A stretch of 20,028 nt of DNA. Origin: Lachnospiraceae bacterium. GTDB taxonomy: Bacteria; Bacillota; Clostridia; Lachnospirales; Lachnospiraceae. The notes below the pieces were generated by a model. The model ran no database searches, had not been told where the DNA came from, and saw nothing but the letters and a program-made list of their open reading frames with translations. The translations under genes and the position numbers were made by a program. Numbering within the stretch: position 1 is the stretch's first letter; each line of letters begins with the position of its first letter. Where the stretch lies: contig JAAVAF010000108.1 of the NCBI GenBank assembly GCA_014804225.1, positions 1-20,028 on the forward strand, in the 5' to 3' direction. Of the stretch, positions 7,290-14,431 are shown in pieces.

Positions 7290-8336
7290 ATGAAAGCATG
7301 GATTTTGCATGACGTAAATAAGATACAGTTTGAAGAGGCAGAAGAGCCGCGGATGGCAGCAAATGAAGTGCTCGTTTCCGTAAAGGCGGCAGGAATCTGC
7401 GGTTCGGACATTCCCAGAATATACCAGACGGGAGCACATGTGCATCCGCTGATACCGGGACATGAGTTTTCAGGTCAAGTGGTAAAAGTGGGGGAAAATG
7501 CCGATGCTAAATGGCTTGGAAAGCGTGTCGGTATTTTTCCGCTTATTCCATGCAGACGCTGCAGTGCATGCCAAAAGCAGCATTATGAATTATGTCGTGA
7601 TTACAGTTATCTTGGCTCCCGCAGAAACGGAGGGTTTGCAGAGTATGTGGCAGTGCCGGAATGGAACTTGATCGAACTGCCCGATGAAGTATCCTACGAG
7701 GAAGCGGCGATGTTAGAGCCTATGGCGGTCGCGGTGCATGCAATGAGAAGGGTGCATCTGCAGAAAAAGGATACTGCTGTGATTTACGGCCTTGGAACAA
7801 TTGGCATGCTGCTGCTTTTGTTTTTAAAAGAGGCAGGGATTGAAAATACCCTTGTGGTGGGAAATAAGGAATTTCAGAAGAAAACTGTTTTAAAACTTGG
7901 ATTGGATGAAAAATGTTACTGTGACAGCAGGACACAGAATGTTTCTGAGTGGATCATGCAGCATACATGCAAAACAGGGGCAAATGTGATGTTTGAATGC
8001 GTCGGAAGAAATGAAACCATTTCACAGGCAATCGATCTTACGGCACCGATGGGGAGAATCTGTCTGGTGGGGAATCCATATTCGGATATGGCACTGGAGA
8101 AATCCGTATATTGGAAAATCTTAAGAAACCAGCTCACCGTAACGGGCACATGGAACTCATCTTTTGTACATGAGAAAGACGATGACTGGCATTATGTGAT
8201 TGAGAGGCTGACACAGAAGCGGATTTCGCCCAAAGAGCTGATTTCACACGAATTAAAACTTTGTGAGGCAGAGAGCGGCTTTTTGATAATGCGGGATAAA
8301 AGAGAGGATTATATTAAAGTAATGATAAAAGAATAG
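7290..8336 (+). CDS. Zinc-dependent medium-chain alcohol/polyol-phosphate dehydrogenase
   Basis: A 348-residue medium-chain dehydrogenase/reductase. Catalytic zinc ligands are C37 (GICGSD), H58/E59 (GHEF) and probably E143; the structural zinc site has four cysteines, C88, C91, C94 and C102. The nucleotide-binding motif is GLGTIG (167-172). The overall sequence is closest in flavour to galactitol-1-phosphate and sorbitol dehydrogenases, and TarJ, the ribulose-5-phosphate reductase that makes ribitol-5-phosphate for TarI, also belongs to this superfamily. Next to an IspD/TarI-type gene, a TarJ-like role (ketose phosphate to alditol phosphate, NAD(P)H-dependent) is likely. The start ATG 7290 follows GGGAG at 7279-7283. 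It is the last gene of the operon; a hairpin follows at 8383-8428. Confidence 0.88.
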   Translation: MKAWILHDVNKIQFEEAEEPRMAANEVLVSVKAAGICGSDIPRIYQTGAHVHPLIPGHEFSGQVVKVGENADAKWLGKRVGIFPLIPCRRCSACQKQHYELCRDYSYLGSRRNGGFAEYVAVPEWNLIELPDEVSYEEAAMLEPMAVAVHAMRRVHLQKKDTAVIYGLGTIGMLLLLFLKEAGIENTLVVGNKEFQKKTVLKLGLDEKCYCDSRTQNVSEWIMQHTCKTGANVMFECVGRNETISQAIDLTAPMGRICLVGNPYSDMALEKSVYWKILRNQLTVTGTWNSSFVHEKDDDWHYVIERLTQKRISPKELISHELKLCEAESGFLIMRDKREDYIKVMIKE

Positions 8337-8382
8337 TCTGTGTTATATAAAAGAATAAAGCGAGAATAGGACTGATGTAGTA

Positions 8383-8428
8383 TGACGTGTTTTATTTTTT
8401 GTATAAAAAGAATAAACATGTCATTTTT
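8383..8428 (+). terminator. Probable intrinsic terminator of the polysaccharide operon
   Basis: The arms 8383-8396 (TGACGTGTTTTATT) and 8411-8423 (AATAAACATGTCA) pair with one G-U wobble and one bulged T, and TTTTT follows at 8424-8428. It lies 46 bases after the dehydrogenase stop. The stem is AT-rich, so efficiency may be moderate. The rest of the 8337-8546 gap holds only the promoter candidate at 8481-8509. Confidence 0.6.
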
Positions 8429-8480
8429 GTATGTGCGGTTTTAGAAAGAATATAAATTTTTTGAAAAGCGAGTGAAGGGC

Positions 8481-8509
8481 TTGCATAATAAGTTGATTTA
8501 TTCTAAGAT
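8481..8509 (+). promoter_or_regulatory. Candidate sigma-A promoter for the 8547 gene
   Basis: TTGCAT (8481-8486) and TAAGAT (8504-8509) are separated by 17 bases. The match to consensus is partial, but the position, after the operon terminator and about 30 bases before the ribosome binding site, fits a start of transcription for the membrane protein gene. Confidence 0.4.
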
Positions 8510-8546
8510 ATAAGAAATATCAAAATGCATTTAAATAAGGAAAGGT

Positions 8547-9056
8547 ATGATTATAGACATGAATGAAAGCTATAAGGAACTAATGGTAAAAAAAGAAAAG
8601 GGGACGAAAGAGGCAGTCGAGCGGATTTCGTGCATTGTGGCAGTCGTGCTTCTCGGGCTGGCTACGCTATTTTCGGGAAATCTGCTTTTCTTTATTGCGG
8701 CAGTTGCGCTAGGTGTGCTGACGTATTTTGTGTTTCAGTGGACAGATATCGAATATGAGTATCTTTATCTTGACAAAGAAATTACCATTGATAAAGTTAT
8801 GGCAAAGGCGAGAAGAAAACGCGCGGCGGTTCTTGATGTCAATAAGATAGAGATTATGGCGCCTGAGGGCTCAAGCCAGTTAGAATATCATAAAAACAGA
8901 CAGGTAAAAATAGTGGATTTGAGTGCGGGACATGACTTGCCGGGTCAAAAGCTTTATGCTGTGTACTATGAGGGAAGTCAGATGTTTTTGCTCAACTTGG
9001 ACGAGGACTTTGTAAAGACCGTAAAAATGGTGGCGCCAAGACATGTTTTTCTATAG
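8547..9056 (+). CDS. Small two-helix membrane protein, DUF6106-like
   Basis: A 169-residue protein with a basic N terminus, two hydrophobic segments at about 28-43 and 46-64 joined by a short SGN turn, and a cytosolic-looking C-terminal domain starting with an acidic/aromatic stretch (YEYLYLDKEI) followed by a basic KARRKR patch (87-92). The YEYLY/IDKVMAKARRKR pattern resembles what I recall of the DUF6106 family of Lachnospiraceae; the family number is from memory. Both ends are predicted to be inside the cell. The function is unknown. ATG 8547 is chosen with AAGGA at 8537-8541; ATG 8559 is an alternative. It has its own candidate promoter and a strong terminator region after it, so it is probably monocistronic. 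Confidence 0.75.
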   Translation: MIIDMNESYKELMVKKEKGTKEAVERISCIVAVVLLGLATLFSGNLLFFIAAVALGVLTYFVFQWTDIEYEYLYLDKEITIDKVMAKARRKRAAVLDVNKIEIMAPEGSSQLEYHKNRQVKIVDLSAGHDLPGQKLYAVYYEGSQMFLLNLDEDFVKTVKMVAPRHVFL

Positions 9057-9085
9057 GAAATTGCGACAGTGTAAATCATTGAAAC

Positions 9086-9102
9086 AAAAAGCGAAGCTTT
9101 TT
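9086..9102 (+). terminator. Short hairpin with GCGAAGC core before the main terminator
   Basis: AAAAAGC (9086-9092), a GAA triloop (9093-9095) and GCTTTTT (9096-9102) form a perfect 7-bp stem with a built-in T-tract. It is only two bases ahead of the next hairpin. It may act as a weak terminator or stabilise the 3' end. Confidence 0.5.
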
Positions 9103-9104
9103 GC

Positions 9105-9133
9105 AATCGAGTGCGCTGGCACTCGATTTTTTT
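9105..9133 (+). terminator. Strong intrinsic terminator after the 8547 gene
   Basis: A perfect 10-bp stem, AATCGAGTGC (9105-9114) with GCACTCGATT (9119-9128), a GCTG tetraloop, and seven T at 9127-9133. It separates the membrane-protein gene from the guaB promoter 18 bases downstream. Confidence 0.85.
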
Positions 9134-9150
9134 ATGGAATAATTTTGGTC

Positions 9151-9179
9151 TTGACAAGCCGTGTACGCTTTAGTATAAT
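9151..9179 (+). promoter_or_regulatory. Consensus sigma-A promoter of guaB
   Basis: TTGACA (9151-9156) and TATAAT (9174-9179) are both perfect, with an ideal 17-base spacer. The predicted start is near 9186, giving a leader of about 47 bases. No purine riboswitch or long leader structure fits in that space, so control, if any, would be at the promoter. Confidence 0.9.
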
Positions 9180-9232
9180 TTTAAAAATATTTTCAACTTA
9201 ATAATCAAATTGAATGCATAGGAGGAAGAAAA

Positions 9233-10687
9233 ATGGGTCAGATAATTGGCGAAGGAATTACGTTTGATGATGTTCTCTTGGTACCGAGCTACTCACAAGT
9301 AATACCAAATCAGGTTGATCTTACCACATGGTTGACGAAAAAGATTAAGCTCAATATACCAATGATGAGCGCAGGAATGGATACCGTAACAGAGCATCGA
9401 ATGGCAATTGCGATGGCAAGACAAGGCGGTATCGGTATCATTCACAAAAATATGTCGATTGAGGAACAGGCTGACGAGGTGGACAAAGTAAAACGTTCCG
9501 AAAACGGCGTCATCACGGACCCATTTTCACTCACTCCTGAACATACACTTGCCGAAGCCGATGCGCTGATGGCAAAATTCAGAATTTCTGGTGTGCCTAT
9601 CACAGAGGGCAGAAAGCTCGTCGGAATTATCACAAACCGCGATTTAAAATTTGAAACGGATTACACGAAAAAAGTAAAAGAATCGATGACCACAGAAGGT
9701 CTTGTTACGGCAAGAGAGGGCATTACGCTTGACGAGGCAAAAAAGATTTTAGCGGAGGCAAGAAAAGAGAAGCTTCCTATTGTAGATGCGAATTATAATC
9801 TTAAGGGATTGATTACAATAAAGGACATTGAAAAGACGATCAAATATCCTTTAGCTGCGAAGGATTCGCAAGGCAGACTTCTTTGCGGTGCAGGTGTAGG
9901 TATTACAGCAAATGTGCTTGACCGCGTGTCGGCATTGATTGATGCGAAGGTTGATGTTGTTGTTCTTGATAGTGCACACGGACATTCAGAGAACGTGTTA
10001 AAGTGCTTGCGTATGATTAAGGAAAAATATCCTGATTTACAGGTGGTTGCCGGAAATGTTGCAACCGGAGAAGGCACCAAGGCATTGATTGAAGCGGGAG
10101 CGGACGCAGTAAAGGTCGGCATTGGTCCCGGTTCGATTTGTACGACGCGTGTGGTTGCCGGTATCGGTGTACCGCAGATTACGGCGATTATGGAGTCTTA
10201 TGCAGTGGCGCGGGAGTACGGTATTCCGATTATCGCAGACGGCGGTATCAAGTATTCCGGCGATATGACCAAGGCGATTGCAGCGGGCGGAAATGTCTGC
10301 ATGATGGGCAGCATCTTTGCAGGCTGCGAGGAGAGTCCGGGAACGTTTGAGTTATTCCAGGGAAGAAAATATAAAGTATATAGAGGTATGGGATCGATTG
10401 CAGCGATGGAGAACGGAAGTAAAGACCGTTATTTCCAGTCCGACGCAAAGAAGCTTGTTCCGGAGGGCGTTGAGGGACGAGTTGCCTACAAAGGAAACGT
10501 GGAAGATACCGTGTTCCAGTTGATGGGAGGTCTTAGATCCGGCATGGGTTACTGCGGAACGCAGACCATAGAAGAACTGAAGGAAAACGGCAGATTTGTA
10601 AAGATTTCTGCAGCGGCGTTAAGAGAGAGTCATCCACATGATATTCACATTACAAAAGAGGCACCCAATTATAGCGTGGAAGAATAA
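9233..10687 (+). CDS. guaB: IMP dehydrogenase
   Basis: A 484-residue protein of the usual length. It oxidises IMP to XMP with NAD+, the first committed and rate-limiting step of GMP synthesis in the cytosol. The N-terminal barrel part has FDDVLLVPSYS; a tandem CBS (Bateman) insert covers about residues 95-205, where adenine and guanine nucleotides usually regulate the enzyme. The catalytic loop is GIGPGSICTTR with the nucleophile at C303, followed by the IMP-binding GGIKYSGD segment and the mobile-flap region starting KYKVYRGMGS. The C-terminal MGYCGTQTIEEL fits the potassium-site and tetramer region. AGGAGGA at 9220-9226 precedes ATG 9233. The gene has its own consensus promoter and a hairpin after its stop, so it is likely transcribed alone. 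Confidence 0.98.
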   Translation: MGQIIGEGITFDDVLLVPSYSQVIPNQVDLTTWLTKKIKLNIPMMSAGMDTVTEHRMAIAMARQGGIGIIHKNMSIEEQADEVDKVKRSENGVITDPFSLTPEHTLAEADALMAKFRISGVPITEGRKLVGIITNRDLKFETDYTKKVKESMTTEGLVTAREGITLDEAKKILAEARKEKLPIVDANYNLKGLITIKDIEKTIKYPLAAKDSQGRLLCGAGVGITANVLDRVSALIDAKVDVVVLDSAHGHSENVLKCLRMIKEKYPDLQVVAGNVATGEGTKALIEAGADAVKVGIGPGSICTTRVVAGIGVPQITAIMESYAVAREYGIPIIADGGIKYSGDMTKAIAAGGNVCMMGSIFAGCEESPGTFELFQGRKYKVYRGMGSIAAMENGSKDRYFQSDAKKLVPEGVEGRVAYKGNVEDTVFQLMGGLRSGMGYCGTQTIEELKENGRFVKISAAALRESHPHDIHITKEAPNYSVEE

Positions 10688-10694
10688 AAATCGG

Positions 10695-10720
10695 CGCTGT
10701 CACGAACCCGTGGCAGCGTT
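10695..10720 (+). terminator. Probable terminator after guaB
   Basis: The stem CGCTGTCACG (10695-10704) pairs with CGTGGCAGCG (10709-10718) with one G-U wobble and an AACC loop. The GC-rich stem is followed only by a short T-run (TTTGCATTG), so some read-through into the next gene is possible. Confidence 0.65.
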
Positions 10721-10737
10721 TGCATTGTATGATACAA

Positions 10738-10751
10738 AACGGATATCCGTT
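10738..10751. promoter_or_regulatory. 14-bp perfect palindrome, candidate operator
   Basis: AACGGATATCCGTT is its own reverse complement. It lies between the guaB hairpin and the ribosome binding site of the 10780 gene, where a dimeric regulator could bind. No clear -35/-10 pair was found around it, and it may be chance. Confidence 0.3.
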
Positions 10752-10779
10752 GCGTTTGATTGTGCTGTAGGGAGGATTT

Positions 10780-11244
10780 ATGCTGTATAAAAAATACCGC
10801 TTTTACAATGACGGGATTGAGATGATGATACCCTCCCATTTTAAGGAAACGGCATCATTTGCGGCTGTGCAAAACAGTTTTACATCTGATAACAGGAGAG
10901 TTGTCGTTAATGTTGCAAGGGGGGCAGGAAGCCTCACGCAGGAGCAGCTCGTTACAAGAATGGACGCGTATTACAAGGAGTTTACGAGAGATGTACTCGA
11001 ATTTGACTGTATTGCGCGTGGCCAAAGGCAGTTTTTGGGAGATGTCTTTGGTGAACTCAAATACAGGTCAAGTATGATGGGATATTCCTTTTATAATGTC
11101 TTTATTTTGGGCGTATACGGTGGAAGAGAGCTGATTGTTACAATGCAGTGTATACAGGAGGAGGCAGCAAACAACGAGCGCATCTTTGACAATATTGCGG
11201 ATTCAATTCGAATCTTGAAGAAAGGACGAGACGCAGAGGATTAA
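10780..11244 (+). CDS. Conserved-looking cytosolic protein of unknown function
   Basis: A 154-residue protein I do not recognise. It has no signal peptide or membrane segment. The layout (RFYNDGIEMMIPSHFKE near the N terminus, an extended strand region VVVNVARGAG, then a late strand FILGVYGGRELIVTMQC and a final helix with IFDNIADSIRIL) resembles small Mog1/PsbP-like alpha-beta folds that sense or present surfaces; that is a weak structural guess. AGGGAGG at 10769-10775 precedes ATG 10780. The next gene, the oxidoreductase gamma subunit, begins 57 bases later with no visible terminator or promoter, so the two may be cotranscribed, which would link it loosely to the oxidoreductase. Confidence 0.72.
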   Translation: MLYKKYRFYNDGIEMMIPSHFKETASFAAVQNSFTSDNRRVVVNVARGAGSLTQEQLVTRMDAYYKEFTRDVLEFDCIARGQRQFLGDVFGELKYRSSMMGYSFYNVFILGVYGGRELIVTMQCIQEEAANNERIFDNIADSIRILKKGRDAED

Positions 11245-11301
11245 GACAGCCTAGAAAGAGCAACGAGAGTCGGAAGTTTAGAAAGGAGCATAGATACAAT
11301 A

Positions 11302-11871
11302 ATGAAAGATACAGTAAAGATCAGGTGGCACGGAAGAGGTAGACAGAGTGCGAAAACCGCAGCGCTTCTCCTTGCAGATGTGGCATTTAAAACGGGGAAA
11401 TACGTTCAGGGATTTCCTGAGTATGGTCCTGAGCGAATGGGGGCGCCGATTACGGCGTATAACCGTGTCAGCAGTGAACCGATTACCGTTCATTCCAATA
11501 TTTACGAGCCGGATTATGTGGTTGTGGTGGATGAGAGCCTTTTAGAGAGCATTGATGTTACAAAGGGATTGAGTAAGGACGGCGCTGTGATTATCAATTC
11601 GGAGCATACAAAAGAGGAGCTTATGCCGATGCTTCACGGATATGAGGGAAGCGTGTATACTGTTGATGCGAAGGCAATTTCAATCAAGGCGCTCGGAAAG
11701 AATTATCCGAATTCACCGATGCTTGCGGCGACAGTGGCGGTTTCCAAGATTATGGAGAAAGATGCGTTTTTAAAAGAGATGAAAGCTTCATTTGAACATA
11801 AGTTCGCAAAGAAGCCGGAAGTGATTGACGGAAATATGCAGGCACTTGAAATGGCATTGAACGAGGTATAA
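11302..11871 (+). CDS. porC: Pyruvate/2-oxoacid:ferredoxin oxidoreductase, gamma subunit
   Basis: A 189-residue gamma subunit of a four-subunit 2-oxoacid:ferredoxin oxidoreductase, which converts a 2-oxoacid and CoA to acyl-CoA, CO2 and reduced ferredoxin in the cytosol of anaerobes. It starts with IRWHGRGRQSAKTAA and continues with GFPEYGPERMGAP, both family blocks. The usual glycine-rich GRGGQG motif reads GRGRQS here (residues 11-16). The gene order gamma, delta, alpha, beta matches the classical four-subunit enzymes of Thermotoga and archaea. The ribosome binding site AGGAG (11284-11288) is 13 bases from ATG 11302, longer than usual. Pyruvate is the most likely substrate, but branched-chain or aromatic 2-oxoacid enzymes look similar. 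Confidence 0.9.
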   Translation: MKDTVKIRWHGRGRQSAKTAALLLADVAFKTGKYVQGFPEYGPERMGAPITAYNRVSSEPITVHSNIYEPDYVVVVDESLLESIDVTKGLSKDGAVIINSEHTKEELMPMLHGYEGSVYTVDAKAISIKALGKNYPNSPMLAATVAVSKIMEKDAFLKEMKASFEHKFAKKPEVIDGNMQALEMALNEV

Positions 11872-11892
11872 GGGATAGGAGGGTGCGATATT

Positions 11893-12195
11893 ATGGAAAA
11901 GATACAGGACAGAATAAATGAACAAAGCCCTTGGCAGCATATTACGGAGGGCAATAAGATCTTTGAGGCGGCGACTTCAAGGGAGTTTTGCACAGGAGAG
12001 TGGAGAACCTCGACGCCCATATTTGAGCACGAAAAATGTAAGCAGTGCCTGCTATGTATAGCGGTCTGTCCGGATTCGTCAATTCCCGTAAACGAGGGAA
12101 AGAGAACAGATTTTGATTACGATCATTGTAAGGGCTGCGGCATTTGTGCCAAGGTTTGCCCGTTTGGAGCAATTAGTATGAGGGAGGGGAAATAA
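11893..12195 (+). CDS. porD: Pyruvate/2-oxoacid:ferredoxin oxidoreductase, delta subunit (2[4Fe-4S])
   Basis: A 100-residue ferredoxin-like electron-transfer subunit. Two CxxCxxCxxxCP motifs are complete, at C49/C52/C55/C59 and C79/C82/C85/C89, each able to hold a [4Fe-4S] cluster that passes electrons from the TPP centre to external ferredoxin. An N-terminal extension of about 45 residues precedes the cluster domain, as in other PorD proteins. AGGAGGG at 11877-11883 precedes ATG 11893. Its stop codon abuts the start of the alpha-subunit gene, consistent with coupled translation. Confidence 0.94.
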   Translation: MEKIQDRINEQSPWQHITEGNKIFEAATSREFCTGEWRTSTPIFEHEKCKQCLLCIAVCPDSSIPVNEGKRTDFDYDHCKGCGICAKVCPFGAISMREGK

Positions 12196-13401
12196 ATGGC
12201 AATCAGAGAACGTTTATCAGGAAATGAAGCGGTCGCATACGCGATCAAACAAATCAATCCCGACGTAATGCCGGCGTTTCCCATTACGCCATCTACGGAA
12301 ATCCCGCAGTATGTGGCAACGTATATTGCAAACGGCGAGATCGATACGGAGTTTATTCATGTGGAGAGTGAGCACAGTGCGATGAGTGCGACGATTGGTG
12401 CATCGGCAGCAGGAGCAAGAGCGCTTACAGCGACATCTTCGTGCGGTATGGCACTGATGTGGGAAGAGCTTTATGTGGCGGCTTCCGACAGACTTCCGAT
12501 TGTGCTTGCGCTTGTAAATAGAGCGCTGTCAGGTCCGATTAATATCAATGCGGATCATTCGGATAGTATGGGTGCAAGGGATACAGGGTGGATTCAAATC
12601 TATGCGGAGTCTAATCAGGAAGTGTATGATAATTTTATTCAGGCATATCCGATTGTAGAAAACGAGAAGGTGCATCTTCCGATTATGATTTGTCAGGATG
12701 GTTTTATTACAAGCCACGGCGTAGAAAACATTCTGCTTGTTGAGGACGAGAAGGTAAAGGCTTTTGTGGGTGAATATGAGCCCAAGCACTATCTGCTCAA
12801 TCCAAATGAAAAAATGGCTGTGGGACCGTATGCAGTGTCCAATTATTATATGGAAACAAAGCGCGCGCAGCGCGAGGCGATGATTGCAGCAAAGCAGGTC
12901 ATTCTTGACGTAGCAAAGAAATTTGAGGAAATGACGGGCAGAAAGTATGCTTTCTTTGAGGAATACCGAATGGAAGATGCGGAGTATGCGGTTGTTATTA
13001 TCGGATCTGCGGCAGGAACCTGTAAGGCGGCAATCGAGCATATCAGAAACACGACGGGAAAAAAGGTGGGACTTGTAAAAATCAGAGTGTTCCGTCCGTT
13101 CCCTGAGGAGGAGATCGCAAAGGCGCTCTCCAAGGTAAAAGCGATTGCGATTATGGACAGAAGTGAGATGTTTTCCGCTACGGGAGGACCGCTTGGCGCA
13201 GAGGTAAGAGCCGCGTTGTATCAGGCAAAGTGCAATGCAGAAGTTGTGAATTATCTCTATGGACTTGGCGGCAGAGATATCACGACAGATGATTTTGAAA
13301 CGGTGTATGCGAATCTCGAGAAGATGGCGCAGACCCATGAGCCGATTGGCATGTATGAGTACATAGGACTGCGGACAGAACAGGCAAAGGAGGCAGAGTA
13401 A
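12196..13401 (+). CDS. porA: Pyruvate/2-oxoacid:ferredoxin oxidoreductase, alpha subunit
   Basis: A 401-residue alpha subunit of normal length. It has the N-terminal block PAFPITPSTEIPQ, the ESEHSAMS segment, the TSSCGMALMWEEL helix region, the GPININADHSDSMGARD block that lines the TPP site, and a C-terminal transketolase-like domain with KVGLVKIRVFRPFP. The alpha subunit binds the pyrimidine half of TPP and the substrate together with the beta subunit. It starts directly after the delta-subunit stop, with GAGGGAGGGG as ribosome binding site inside the end of that gene, and is followed four bases later by the beta subunit. Confidence 0.95.
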   Translation: MAIRERLSGNEAVAYAIKQINPDVMPAFPITPSTEIPQYVATYIANGEIDTEFIHVESEHSAMSATIGASAAGARALTATSSCGMALMWEELYVAASDRLPIVLALVNRALSGPININADHSDSMGARDTGWIQIYAESNQEVYDNFIQAYPIVENEKVHLPIMICQDGFITSHGVENILLVEDEKVKAFVGEYEPKHYLLNPNEKMAVGPYAVSNYYMETKRAQREAMIAAKQVILDVAKKFEEMTGRKYAFFEEYRMEDAEYAVVIIGSAAGTCKAAIEHIRNTTGKKVGLVKIRVFRPFPEEEIAKALSKVKAIAIMDRSEMFSATGGPLGAEVRAALYQAKCNAEVVNYLYGLGGRDITTDDFETVYANLEKMAQTHEPIGMYEYIGLRTEQAKEAE

Positions 13402-13405
13402 GGCT

Positions 13406-14344
13406 ATGGAACAGACAGCGTATAATTTTAAGGAAGTGATGAGCAAGCCGGAACGTCTTGCTCCGGGACATCGTATGTGTGCGGGCTGTGGCGGTACCAT
13501 CACAGTAAGAAATGTGCTTAGAGCGCTCAAAGAGGAGGACAAGGCGGTGATTGGAAACGCTACGGGATGCCTTGAAGTTTCTTCGTTTATGTATCCTTAT
13601 ACGGCATATGAGGACAGCTATATCCACAACGCTTTTGAAAATGCGGGAGCGACGCTTTCGGGAGTGGAAACGGCCTACAATGTGTTGAAGAAAAAGGGAA
13701 AAATCAAGGATACCTATAAATTTATCACGTTCGGTGGTGACGGTGGTACGTATGATATCGGGTTTCAGTCGCTCTCGGGTGCGATGGAGAGAGGGCATGA
13801 TCTGGTTTATGTGTGCTACGATAACGGCGCATATATGAATACGGGAACACAGCGTTCCTCTGCGACACCGCAGTATGCAGATACGACGACAACACCAGCG
13901 GGAAAGGTTTCTGCGGGAAAGGTTCAGGTGCGAAAGGACTTAGCTGCAATCATTGCGGAGCATCATGTACCGTATGTGGGACAGACAACGTTTACTTCAA
14001 ACTTTAAGGATTTGTATACCAAGGCACAGAAAGCAATCTATACGCCCGGCGCGGCATTCTTAAATGTTATGTCGCCCTGTCCGAGAGGCTGGGGATACGA
14101 GCCGAGCGAGATCATGACAATCTGTAAACTTGCTACGGATACCTGTTATTGGCCGATGTTTGAGGTGATAGAGGGAAAGTGGATTTTGAGCTATGAGCCG
14201 AAGAAAAAACTTCCGATTGAGGACTTTTTAAAGCCGCAAAGACGGTTTAAGCATCTCTTTAAAAAAGAAAACGAGGAGCTGATCGGAAAGTTTCAGGAGG
14301 AAGTGGACAAACGCTGGGAAGAGCTTAAAAACAGATGTAATTAA
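13406..14344 (+). CDS. porB: Pyruvate/2-oxoacid:ferredoxin oxidoreductase, beta subunit
   Basis: A 312-residue TPP-binding beta subunit. GDGGTYDIG (111-119) and the following DNGAYMNTG (139-147) form the diphosphate and magnesium site. Cysteines C25 and C28 (MCAGCGG), C55 (ATGCLEVS) and C228 (MSPCPRGWG) are placed to bind the proximal [4Fe-4S] cluster. The C terminus (FEVIEGKWIL, LKPQRRFKHLF) is as in PorB-type subunits, which favours pyruvate over other 2-oxoacids. GGAGG at the end of porA provides the ribosome binding site. This is the last gene of the operon, followed by a perfect hairpin. Confidence 0.95.
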   Translation: MEQTAYNFKEVMSKPERLAPGHRMCAGCGGTITVRNVLRALKEEDKAVIGNATGCLEVSSFMYPYTAYEDSYIHNAFENAGATLSGVETAYNVLKKKGKIKDTYKFITFGGDGGTYDIGFQSLSGAMERGHDLVYVCYDNGAYMNTGTQRSSATPQYADTTTTPAGKVSAGKVQVRKDLAAIIAEHHVPYVGQTTFTSNFKDLYTKAQKAIYTPGAAFLNVMSPCPRGWGYEPSEIMTICKLATDTCYWPMFEVIEGKWILSYEPKKKLPIEDFLKPQRRFKHLFKKENEELIGKFQEEVDKRWEELKNRCN

Positions 14345-14346
14345 TA

Positions 14347-14381
14347 AAAATGCAGGTTGATTTGAGTTCAACCTGCATTTT
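14347..14381. terminator. Bidirectional terminator between porB and the minus-strand gene
   Basis: A perfect 14-bp stem with arms 14347-14360 and 14368-14381 (core ATGCAGGTTGA / TCAACCTGCAT) and a 7-base loop. A-runs on one side and T-runs on the other let it work for both converging genes. Confidence 0.85.
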
Positions 14382-14431
14382 ACAATTCATGATAATCAAA
14401 AATTTTGGAATATGGAATAAGTTAGCCAGTC

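Noticed and set aside
9105..9128. GAGTGC/GCACTC inverted repeat resembling CIRCE halves
   Set aside because: CIRCE has TTAGCACTC first and GAGTGCTAA second with a 9-base spacer; here the order is reversed, the loop is 4 bases, and a T-tract follows, so it is a terminator.
9186..9232. Possible purine riboswitch before guaB
   Set aside because: The leader is only about 47 bases, AT-rich, and lacks the three-stem structure.
12529..13542. A 337-codon open frame on the minus strand, opposite porA and the start of porB
   Set aside because: It is wholly antisense to highly conserved, motif-complete genes, its translation is rich in Cys, His and Leu without any recognisable domain, and no ribosome binding site or promoter supports it.
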